This document shows positions 1 to 6,749 of a DNA stretch of 46,440 nt, one piece after another (the stretch's first letter is position 1; every line of letters starts with the position of its first letter). The DNA comes from Bdellovibrionales bacterium (GTDB taxonomy: Bacteria; Bdellovibrionota; Bdellovibrionia; Bdellovibrionales; UBA1609), in contig JALZUS010000020.1 in assembly GCA_023299885.1 (NCBI GenBank), positions 1 to 46,440 on the forward strand. The letters run 5' to 3'. The notes under the pieces were generated by a model. It worked only from the letters and a program-made list of their open reading frames with translations, was not told the DNA's origin and did no database searches. The position numbers were made by a program, and so were the translations under genes.

Positions 1-2
1 AA

Positions 3-794
3 GAACTTTGGAGAAGTGCTGAGTTTTGGCTAGAGCAACCCAAAAAAGCTAGCATAAGACGATACGCCCTCTCTTGTGTTGGCTTTATCTTTTTTTTAGC
101 TGGGGCCTTTGCCTTTTTTCAATCTTTATTTTCAAAAAGCCCTCAAAAATCAAAGTACAGAGGTGCACACAATAATTCGCCATGGCTAAACGAGTACCCG
201 TGGCACAAGAGTGAAGCCGTAAAAAGAAAATCAAACTCTGGCACTACAGGTGGCTTTATTGCCAGCCTCGTTCTTTCTCTATTTATGGTTATTGGATATG
301 AGATCTACCTTCAGTCTGGGACAAAACTCTTTTTTATAGCTTCAATACTAATCTCTACACTTATTCTCTTGGGGACTATAAAGAGCACTATTAAAAAATC
401 AAAACAAAGAAAAGCTTATGGCCCCATCGAGCTCCACTACTCTGCTTTTCCCATTCAATTAGGATCAGAAATTGATTGTGATATACGATTTAAAAAAAGC
501 GTGCACCTAAAAAATGTTAAAATACTTATCCAGTGCGCCGAGGAGTACTGGCAAAAAACTTCAAACAATAGCAGATCTCTCAAAACAAAAGCCGTCTATT
601 TAAAAGAAATTAATTTACCAAAAGAAGAGCTTCGCCCCTCATCAGTTATTCATTTTAAATTAGAAATACCTGATGAACAAAAATTTAAAACTCATATTAA
701 GTACGGGAAGTCTCGGTTTTGGGAAGTGAGTCTTATTGGCAAGAACGACCGTAATATTAAGTTTAACGAAAAATACTTAATACCTGTTTACTAG
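3..794 (+). CDS. Membrane protein with C-terminal beta domain (5' partial)
   Basis: The reading frame is open back to the first bases of the window, so this is the C-terminal 263 residues of a longer protein; the internal ATG at 285 is only the first methionine inside the window. Three hydrophobic segments are visible: around residues 21-43 (starting YALSCVGFIFF), around 86-102 and around 105-122. They are followed by a soluble stretch of roughly 130 residues rich in alternating hydrophobic residues, consistent with a beta-sandwich. I do not recognise the family. The layout (membrane helices, then an extra-membrane beta domain) resembles DUF3592-type proteins, but this is only an impression. 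It converges with priA, with 3 bases between the two stop codons. Confidence 0.7.
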   Translation, partial: ELWRSAEFWLEQPKKASIRRYALSCVGFIFFLAGAFAFFQSLFSKSPQKSKYRGAHNNSPWLNEYPWHKSEAVKRKSNSGTTGGFIASLVLSLFMVIGYEIYLQSGTKLFFIASILISTLILLGTIKSTIKKSKQRKAYGPIELHYSAFPIQLGSEIDCDIRFKKSVHLKNVKILIQCAEEYWQKTSNNSRSLKTKAVYLKEINLPKEELRPSSVIHFKLEIPDEQKFKTHIKYGKSRFWEVSLIGKNDRNIKFNEKYLIPVY

Positions 795-797
795 CTC

Positions 798-2810
798 TTA
801 CATCATATTTTGCGGGTCGATATCTACGTTGACTCGCACGCCAGAGCTGATCCACTTTTTATCGCCAATGATTTCTTTAACATAGGTGCTTAGAGGCGCG
901 CCTACATCTGCCTTTACAATAATATGATATCTATACTTATTTCTTAAGCGAGCTATCGCTGCTGGTGCTGGACCCAACACATGAAAATCCTTATAGGGCT
1001 CACGCATTTCTTTTAATTTTTCTGCACGCTCCCTTAAGCGCTCACTCACTTCTTTTGCGCGCTGGTCACTCGCTCCTAATATTTTGAAAGAAACAAGTTT
1101 ACCAAATGGAGGATACTTTAATTCTTTTCTATGCTGAAGCTCTTCATTAGCATAGCCCGTAAAATTATTAGTTGTTGAGTGGATAATACAAGTATTATTG
1201 GGACTATAAGTTTGTATAAAAACTTTTCCTGGTTTTTCTGAGTGCCTACCAGCACGTCCACTCATTTGAGTAATTAACTGATAACTTCTTTCTGCCGACC
1301 TAAAATCGGGAATATTTAAACTGATGTCAGCCATAACTAAACCAACCAGTGTTAAATTTTTAAAATCTAAACCCTTAGCAATCATTTGAGTTCCCACTAA
1401 AAAGTCGTACTCATTTTTTTCAAAAGCATAGATTAAGTCATCCAGATCTTGCTTCTTTTGTATTTGATCTCTGTCGGCCCTTGCAATACGTGACTCTGGA
1501 AAAAGCTTTTGTAAGTCTACTTCGATTTGCTCTGTGCCCAAACCTACTGTTTTTATTTTAATAGAATCGCACTCTGGGCAATGCTCAGGGAGCTTTCTTG
1601 AAAAGTCGCAATAGTGACATACTAAGTGCGACTTATTATGCAAGGTTAAGCTAATTGAACAGTTATCACATTCAAAAGTATGACCACAGTCTAAACACTG
1701 CACCCAGTTAGCAAAACCCCTACGATTTAAAAAAAGTGCAGCTTGTTTTTTGTTTTCGTAATTCTCTAATAACTCTTTATAAAGCTCTTCACTAAGCCAA
1801 TAAGGCTCTATGGCATTAGGGCTTTTTTCTGTACCTTCTTTTTTATGAGCAGCTAAATCTACAATTTTTACATCTGGCATTGAGCGGCCACTAATACGAT
1901 TTTTTAACTGATGATAATTAAATTTACCAAGCTCAACATTATGCCAAGTCTCTAAGCTTGGCGTTGCTGAGCCTAATACTACAGGTATATTTAAAAGTTT
2001 CCCTAAAACAATTGCCGCATCTCTTGCATGATATTTTAATTTTTCATCCTGCTTATAGCTAGGCTCATGCTCTTCATCTAAAACAATGAGACCAATATTA
2101 TTAGACGGGCAAAACAATGCTGACCTTGCCCCCAAAATTAATTTAGATTTTTTAGTATAAAAATCCCACCACTGATTTGTTTTATTTCTGTCTGTAAGTT
2201 GCGAGTGAAAACTAGATATCTCCCCAGGAAACCTTTGTGAAAAACGCTTTAAAAGCTGAGGAGTTAGCGAAATTTCTGGCAATAAAAAGAGTCCTTGCTG
2301 CCCCTCTTTAAAAACCTCCTCAAAAAGACGCATATAAACTTCTGTTTTACCCGAGCCTGTAACACCATGAAGCAAGTGCACGCCAAAGCCGGGCTTTGAA
2401 CGAATGTCTTCAAATACTTTTTGCTGGTCAGAGTTAAGCTCATGAGCCTCAGCCTCTTCAAAGACTAACTCTTGAGTTTTATTTTTTGCTCCTTCTTTTT
2501 TCTTTTTCAATGGCGGGAAAGCATTAGGAAAGATTTGGCCCACTGGGTACACATAATAATCAGAAATCCATTGGATCCATTTAATATAATTTTTAGAAAG
2601 TCGCTCTCTTTCAGAATTTAAAGAAACAATATTTTTTATTTTAAAAGCGTCTGTAGTTAAATGAGAAACACTATTTACAATAACACCCTTAGACTGTCTC
2701 GCCCCTAAAGGGACAATAACCGAGTCTCCAATTTGTAAATCAAGGTCACTTTGATAGGTCAATAAATTAGAGATCGGCGCCTCAACGGCCACCTGATACT
2801 GCTGCAACAT
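798..2810 (-). CDS. priA: Primosomal protein N' (replication restart helicase PriA)
   Basis: PriA is the DEXH helicase that recognises stalled forks and reloads the replicative helicase. The 670-residue product is somewhat shorter than E. coli PriA (732). Residues 1-105 match the 3'-end-binding domain, Walker A GVTGSGKT is at 149-156, the DEEH box at 245-248, and a zinc-binding region carries eight cysteines in four pairs (C372/C375, C381/C384, C398/C401, C411/C414). Helicase motifs V and VI (GTQMIAKGLDF, QMSGRAGR) are present. The gene lies 3 bp downstream of a secreted protein gene and is probably co-transcribed with it. All key motifs are intact. Confidence 0.97.
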   Translation of the reverse strand: MLQQYQVAVEAPISNLLTYQSDLDLQIGDSVIVPLGARQSKGVIVNSVSHLTTDAFKIKNIVSLNSERERLSKNYIKWIQWISDYYVYPVGQIFPNAFPPLKKKKEGAKNKTQELVFEEAEAHELNSDQQKVFEDIRSKPGFGVHLLHGVTGSGKTEVYMRLFEEVFKEGQQGLFLLPEISLTPQLLKRFSQRFPGEISSFHSQLTDRNKTNQWWDFYTKKSKLILGARSALFCPSNNIGLIVLDEEHEPSYKQDEKLKYHARDAAIVLGKLLNIPVVLGSATPSLETWHNVELGKFNYHQLKNRISGRSMPDVKIVDLAAHKKEGTEKSPNAIEPYWLSEELYKELLENYENKKQAALFLNRRGFANWVQCLDCGHTFECDNCSISLTLHNKSHLVCHYCDFSRKLPEHCPECDSIKIKTVGLGTEQIEVDLQKLFPESRIARADRDQIQKKQDLDDLIYAFEKNEYDFLVGTQMIAKGLDFKNLTLVGLVMADISLNIPDFRSAERSYQLITQMSGRAGRHSEKPGKVFIQTYSPNNTCIIHSTTNNFTGYANEELQHRKELKYPPFGKLVSFKILGASDQRAKEVSERLRERAEKLKEMREPYKDFHVLGPAPAAIARLRNKYRYHIIVKADVGAPLSTYVKEIIGDKKWISSGVRVNVDIDPQNMM

Positions 2811-2813
2811 TGA

Positions 2814-3629
2814 CTATCTAAACCTACTATAAAATTGATTTACTCGGCTTGATGATGAACTTAATTTACCTACATTAAGTCGCGATGAAGAAAAGTAAGA
2901 AGCATTTGTTGTCTTGTTGCCCACGTAAGTTACGCCCGTTGTTTTAATGGTAGCTTTGTTGCCTGACCACTCAATAACTCGCTTCATTGGAAAATGAAAA
3001 TCAGCAGAAGGCTCTTTAAATTGAGAGGCTTTCATACTTACACCCCCGCCCAAACTTACGAAGCGCGTTCTATATATATTTTGCTCTAGCCATAATGACG
3101 GTCTTGAAGCCGGCTGACTTAATTTTGTATCTTGCCCAACAACAATATTAACAAAGCCGCCAAAGCGCCCTAGCTTTAGAAAATTTTCTTTTGCCGCTGA
3201 GTTTTCTTTGGTTAAATGAACAGCCTGGCTCGGTATCATCTTTTGGCTAGCCATATACTGCTTAATAGCCCCAGCAGATTTAAAAAATAAATAGGGCTCA
3301 AACCAATTCTTAGGCAAGGTATCTGTTTTTAGACTGCTTCCGTCTATAAATTGTTTTTTTCCATTTATGTAAAGCGCCTGATATCTTAGAGGGTTATTAA
3401 CACCCTTAACTGTGACAAACATTTTATTATGGCCGTCAACATACCAATCTTCTTGAAGTGTTTGCGGCCCCCCATTAGTTTCAACTTCTACTAATTGAGA
3501 AATTTTATAAACACCATGACCATGTTTTTTTGCAGCCTGATCAACAATGTACCAAAGCTTTGGAATATGGGCCTGAGCCAATACTCCATAAAAGAAAACG
3601 CCTATTAAAAAGATTATTTTTTTAAACAT
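2814..3629 (-). CDS. Secreted protein of unknown function
   Basis: The 271-residue product starts with a clear Sec signal peptide (MFKKIIFLIGVFFYGVLAQA, probable cleavage after AQA). The mature part has alternating beta-type segments, including a recurrent theme of measuring a sugar- or lipid-like surface: a WYVDGHNKMFVTV segment and an NGKKQFIDG segment. This recalls the LolA/LppX fold of periplasmic lipid-binding proteins, but no diagnostic motif was found. The C-terminus is rich in serine and asparagine. It sits immediately upstream of priA (3-bp gap); a link in function is not obvious. Confidence 0.75.
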   Translation of the reverse strand: MFKKIIFLIGVFFYGVLAQAHIPKLWYIVDQAAKKHGHGVYKISQLVEVETNGGPQTLQEDWYVDGHNKMFVTVKGVNNPLRYQALYINGKKQFIDGSSLKTDTLPKNWFEPYLFFKSAGAIKQYMASQKMIPSQAVHLTKENSAAKENFLKLGRFGGFVNIVVGQDTKLSQPASRPSLWLEQNIYRTRFVSLGGGVSMKASQFKEPSADFHFPMKRVIEWSGNKATIKTTGVTYVGNKTTNASYFSSSRLNVGKLSSSSSRVNQFYSRFR

Positions 3630-3803
3630 ATACTAATGAAAATCGCTGACTTTTATCAAAAAGTCATTATTCGTAGGACTATAGCTATTTGTTACGAAAC
3701 TATTGCATAGAAAGCGCTCCTAATGCCCGCCCTAGGGCCAGCCTAGGCTCACGATAAAGCTCAGATGCAACATAAGGCTATATGGGGGAATTTAAAACAA
3801 TGA

Positions 3804-3833
3804 TTGTCTTATTTTGACTCAATTTCTTACAAT
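3804..3833 (+). promoter_or_regulatory. Probable sigma70-type promoter of the large lipoprotein gene
   Basis: TTGTCT at 3804-3809 and TACAAT at 3828-3833 are separated by 18 bases. A transcript would start near 3840, leaving only about 15 bases before the ATG at 3855, with no convincing Shine-Dalgarno sequence. Upstream, at 3729-3748, two CTAGG-centred palindromes (GCCCTAGGGC and GCCTAGGC) lie side by side and could be an operator or a small hairpin. Apart from this the 225-base gap between the divergent genes shows nothing. Confidence 0.4.
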
Positions 3834-3854
3834 TTTTACCGATAAGTAACTTGT

Positions 3855-5132
3855 ATGAAAGCGCCATTAAAAAAACGAATTCTTTTATGTACCTCATTAC
3901 TGCTGCCTCTGTTTTTATTTCAAAACTGTGCTGGGCCACTCGATATTGATGATACAGAAATCTCACCCTTGGCCTCTTCAGTTTCACATGCCTTTGAATT
4001 TCAAGCTGACACCATTGCCTACATGTCTTGTGACGCAGGCAATACTACAGACAACAGTTTATTTACTTTTAAAGTGGGCGCCTACAACCAAGGCTCTGGA
4101 GTTAAACTGACAGATAGCTACATAGAGTCTTTAGGTAATTCAAGAGATAGCGATCGCATTGATGCTTTAGTTAATAGCCCCGCCAACCAAGATGCACTAT
4201 TACAGCTTTCTGTAAGAAACCCTACAAACCTTACTCAGACCTATGGGCTTGGCGGGTTTAATGAAGGCACTGATTTTGATAATTTTTTCTACAACCTAAC
4301 AACACAAAATATTGTTGAAGAACTTTATAGCCTTGAACGTGACGATAGACTTAACTACTTTAACCAAGGTGTTGCTGGCGTTCCAGGCATAGCCCCTGAG
4401 GGTATCATTAGGTTCAATAGCTCTTACAATGCTGCAAGAGACCTACGAGAGCAGCTTGGCGGAGGATTACAATTAATTTTAGGCTATGGCGATGAACTCA
4501 TACCCGAAAACAATACTTTTATTAAAGGCTTAGACGACGGTAGCCCCCGAGGCCGCTCTTTTAATATCAACTTTGGAATTGGCCGAGGCATGACTATTAC
4601 ACCTGGAAGCAACCAAGCTTCTTTTACTAGCACCTTTCGCGGTGAAGCCACAAAAGTTTTAAGCTTTGTTACGGAACAAGACCTAGAAACTAACCAAACC
4701 ATTTCAGGTAATTGGGACTGCCCAGAGCGCTTACGTTTTGTGATAGCAAGGCCTAGCTCCGAAGGTGATACAAATATTTCATGTGGCATAAACCCTTTAG
4801 ACATTAACAAAGGCTTTATACAAGACTCTGCAAGCTCACCAACAAGCCACCCAACCAACCCATTTCAAAACTACTTTAGCCAAGAAGAGTATCAGGCTGT
4901 CAGAGCTGTATTACCAGCCAACCAATGGACTGTTGATTTAGGCAGAAGGTGCGTGGTCCCTAAAGACCCCGAGTCAGCCGACCGCTGCTATGGCGAAGGC
5001 GGATTTGACCCTAATGTAAATCCAGACGGAAATATTAATTACTATGCTACCGATGACAGTGGCCGCTGTGGATCAGGCTCTACTAATACCGCCGGATGCC
5101 CCCATTATGTGAGCATTTGCGTACGCCGCTAA
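3855..5132 (+). CDS. Large outer-membrane-type lipoprotein, unknown function
   Basis: The 425-residue product has a basic n-region, a hydrophobic core and a probable lipidation cysteine at C25 in the context LFLFQNCAG. The lipobox is unusual (Asn at -1, Gln at -2), but the total signal layout is typical of a lipoprotein. The mature protein is polar, rich in Asn, Gly and Asp. It has scattered cysteines, including several near the C-terminus, that could form disulphides. No known domain is recognised. The gene stands alone between a divergent secreted protein gene and a short basic protein gene. Confidence 0.8.
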   Translation: MKAPLKKRILLCTSLLLPLFLFQNCAGPLDIDDTEISPLASSVSHAFEFQADTIAYMSCDAGNTTDNSLFTFKVGAYNQGSGVKLTDSYIESLGNSRDSDRIDALVNSPANQDALLQLSVRNPTNLTQTYGLGGFNEGTDFDNFFYNLTTQNIVEELYSLERDDRLNYFNQGVAGVPGIAPEGIIRFNSSYNAARDLREQLGGGLQLILGYGDELIPENNTFIKGLDDGSPRGRSFNINFGIGRGMTITPGSNQASFTSTFRGEATKVLSFVTEQDLETNQTISGNWDCPERLRFVIARPSSEGDTNISCGINPLDINKGFIQDSASSPTSHPTNPFQNYFSQEEYQAVRAVLPANQWTVDLGRRCVVPKDPESADRCYGEGGFDPNVNPDGNINYYATDDSGRCGSGSTNTAGCPHYVSICVRR

Positions 5133-5183
5133 CCTCTCAGGCCCTTTAGGACCTTTTCAGCCAATAAACAGGCCTATTGATAT

Positions 5184-5213
5184 TTGACAATAGGTAGGCA
5201 AAACGACTATAAA
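5184..5213 (+). promoter_or_regulatory. Strong sigma70-type promoter for the 43-residue basic protein
   Basis: A perfect -35 box TTGACA (5184-5189) is followed after 18 bases by TATAAA (5208-5213). The predicted start of transcription near 5220 gives a leader of about 20 bases carrying a GAGGAG ribosome-binding site (5227-5232) ahead of the ATG at 5241. This is the best consensus promoter noticed in the window. Confidence 0.75.
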
Positions 5214-5240
5214 TTGAGCTTCGATTGAGGAGTATAGATT

Positions 5241-5372
5241 ATGGCATCACCGACAAAAAAGACTAAAATTATCCGTAAAAAGAAAAAGGCGAATGCCGGT
5301 AAAGTTAGAAAAGCTAAAAACAGAAACCAAGGAACAACTCGCTCTAAAAATGAGTTATTTGGCGAAGAATAG
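5241..5372 (+). CDS. Small highly basic protein (43 residues)
   Basis: ATG at 5241 is preceded by a GAGGAG ribosome-binding site at good spacing. The product is 43 residues, about a third Lys/Arg, with a basic N-terminal two thirds and the acidic end KNELFGEE. It has its own consensus promoter and a clear downstream terminator, so it is a monocistronic gene that is probably well expressed. From memory, similar short lysine-rich proteins with an RNRNQGTTRS-like and ELF-like ending occur in other delta-proteobacteria; their function is not known to me. The composition suggests nucleic-acid or ribosome binding, which is inference only. Confidence 0.8.
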   Translation: MASPTKKTKIIRKKKKANAGKVRKAKNRNQGTTRSKNELFGEE

Positions 5373-5403
5373 TTTTTACTAAAATTTTTACGAAAAAATA
5401 GAA

Positions 5404-5427
5404 GCTAGGTTTTTACCTGGCTTTTTT
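5404..5427 (+). terminator. Rho-independent terminator of the 43-residue protein gene
   Basis: GCTAGGT (5404-5410) and ACCTGGC (5415-5421) pair with one G-U wobble around a TTTT loop and are followed by TTTTTT (5422-5427). It lies 31 bases after the stop codon. Confidence 0.75.
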
Positions 5428-5444
5428 ATTATCCAAAAAAAACA

Positions 5445-5590
5445 CCTTATATAATCTAAAATCTAACAAGAAAAAGTTTTGGCGAGTTCATTGGCGTGAG
5501 GCTTTGCGCGCGAAGCGCATGCAAGGCCAGAGTGCCAATGCCTGTTCGAGCGTAGAAACTTTTTCTTGTTAGATTTTAGATTATATAAGG
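5445..5590. repeat. 146-bp palindromic element with perfect 35-bp terminal inverted repeats
   Basis: The left arm (5445-5479) and right arm (5556-5590) are perfect reverse complements over 35 bases. The 76-base centre, more GC-rich than its surroundings, is itself nested: CATTGGC (5489-5495) with GCCAATG (5534-5540), GGCTTTGC (5500-5507) with GCAAGGCC (5521-5528, one wobble), and GCGC-GAA-GCGC at 5508-5518. The whole element could fold into one long cruciform or RNA hairpin. It contains no ORF of note. It lies between convergent genes and its right end supplies the last three codons and the stop of the ferredoxin-like gene (5581-5910). It may be a MITE- or REP-like mobile repeat or a bidirectional terminator. 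No second copy was noticed in this window. Confidence 0.9.
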
Positions 5591-5910
5591 CAATTTTTTT
5601 GGACAAAACTTTTCCAGTCGTCCATGCTCCAATCGCAAGCTTCTAAAGTTTTTTGCTCTGTTAAAACACCATCTTTTAAAACCATACAGCTAATGCCCTC
5701 TTGGGGACACAAACCAGTACAACCCGTCCTCAATAAAGCTGACTTTAATTGTGCTGAAGGGTCTGTGACTAATATTTTTTTAATCGACTTTTTAATTTCT
5801 TTAAAGGTGGGCTCGTCTAAAAAAACTTTAGAGTCTTTATTAAGCTTTACTTTAAGTCTATTGTTGCAGCGACCACAAATCATAAAATAGTTATCGTATT
5901 GAACAGACAT
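5581..5910 (-). CDS. Thioredoxin-like [2Fe-2S] ferredoxin domain protein
   Basis: The 109-residue product has CGRC near the N-terminus (C12, C15) and CTGLCPQEGISC in the second half (C64, C68, C75). This is the pattern of thioredoxin-fold [2Fe-2S] ferredoxins, such as the NuoE-like or Shethna-type family, which bind the cluster through C-x(n)-C plus C-x3-C. The ATG at 5910 is preferred to a TTG one codon upstream. The 3' end runs into the palindromic element, which encodes the final residues CLI and the stop. It is probably a small cytoplasmic electron carrier; its partner is unknown. msrA lies 42 bp upstream on the same strand. Confidence 0.8.
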   Translation of the reverse strand: MSVQYDNYFMICGRCNNRLKVKLNKDSKVFLDEPTFKEIKKSIKKILVTDPSAQLKSALLRTGCTGLCPQEGISCMVLKDGVLTEQKTLEACDWSMDDWKSFVQKNCLI

Positions 5911-5952
5911 CAATTAAAGCTCTCTCTCACTGGTTAATTTTCTTCTCATTCG

Positions 5953-6438
5953 CTAAATCTCTCTCTCGAAGTGACAAGTGTATCCGCCCGGGTTTTTTTG
6001 CAAATAATCTTGATGGAAATCTTCTGCAGAATAAAACTTATCAAGTGGTAAAACTTCTGTCACTATAGGCTTATCCCACCATTTTAGCTCTGTAATACTT
6101 TGAATCATTTCCTCTGCAACAAGTTTTTGAATATCTGAACTATAAAAAATAATAGACCTATACTGAGAGCCTACGTCATTACCCTGTTTATTAGGTGTTG
6201 TCGGATTATGAATTTTAAAAAAGTAGGAAAGTATTTTTTCTAATGTGGTTTTATTATTATCAAAGGTCACTTGAATAACTTCAGCATGACCTGTTGTCCC
6301 GGTTTTTACATCTTCGTATACAGGGTTATCTGTCTGGCCACCGGCATAGCCCACCTCTGTCATAATAACACCAGGCTGCTTACGTATAAGCTCTTCTACA
6401 CCCCAAAAACATCCACCCGCTAAAGTTAATTTATCCAT
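5953..6438 (-). CDS. msrA: Peptide-methionine (S)-S-oxide reductase MsrA
   Basis: MsrA repairs oxidised methionine in proteins using thioredoxin as reductant. The 161-residue product begins with the diagnostic GGCFWGVEE motif with catalytic C10. It also has GYAGG, the GHAEV segment and the HNPTTPNKQGNDVGSQYRS block, all typical of the family. The C-terminal CHFERE segment retains one further cysteine, though the resolving-cysteine arrangement differs between subfamilies. No fused MsrB domain is present. Confidence 0.96.
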   Translation of the reverse strand: MDKLTLAGGCFWGVEELIRKQPGVIMTEVGYAGGQTDNPVYEDVKTGTTGHAEVIQVTFDNNKTTLEKILSYFFKIHNPTTPNKQGNDVGSQYRSIIFYSSDIQKLVAEEMIQSITELKWWDKPIVTEVLPLDKFYSAEDFHQDYLQKNPGGYTCHFEREI

Positions 6439-6476
6439 GTAATATTAATAAGGTGAATTTTACAAAGTAGCAAATT

Positions 6477-6740
6477 TTATCTTATGCTCTTAATACTTTT
6501 TCCGGGGATAGGTGTTTCCTGGCGATCTCCTTGTGCTAATGATGCAGCAAAAGTTCTCACTGATGCCGGGCTAAACTGCCTTAAGCTAGGCGTTTTGCCC
6601 GTAAAGCAAGAGCTTGCCTTAGCTGCTTCAGTGTTTACTGCACCAGAACCACCACTATTACCTATAGTGCAATCAGCCCCATCAGCCATAGCTACTGAGC
6701 TCCCTAAAAGTATTCCTAAAAATATAATTAACGCTTTCAT
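6477..6740 (-). CDS. Small secreted protein, candidate hit-locus (Bd0108-like) protein
   Basis: The 87-residue product has a Sec signal peptide (cleavage probably after residue 19, SVAMA). The mature domain of about 68 residues is low-complexity at its start (GNSGGSGA) and contains two cysteines (C24, C45) that could form a disulphide. The start is supported by AGGAG six bases upstream of the ATG. This ribosome-binding site overlaps the end of the YD-repeat gene nine bases upstream, so the two are co-transcribed and probably coupled. From memory, Bdellovibrio bacteriovorus carries the small secreted Bd0108 next to Bd0109 at the edge of its Flp/Tad cluster; size, export signal and place agree. 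Sequence identity could not be tested. Confidence 0.75.
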   Translation of the reverse strand: MKALIIFLGILLGSSVAMADGADCTIGNSGGSGAVNTEAAKASSCFTGKTPSLRQFSPASVRTFAASLAQGDRQETPIPGKSIKSIR

Positions 6741-6749
6741 TACTAGCTC

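Noticed and set aside
4484-4858. 124-codon minus-strand ORF
   Set aside because: It is antisense to the large lipoprotein gene, which has a promoter, a signal sequence and full length.
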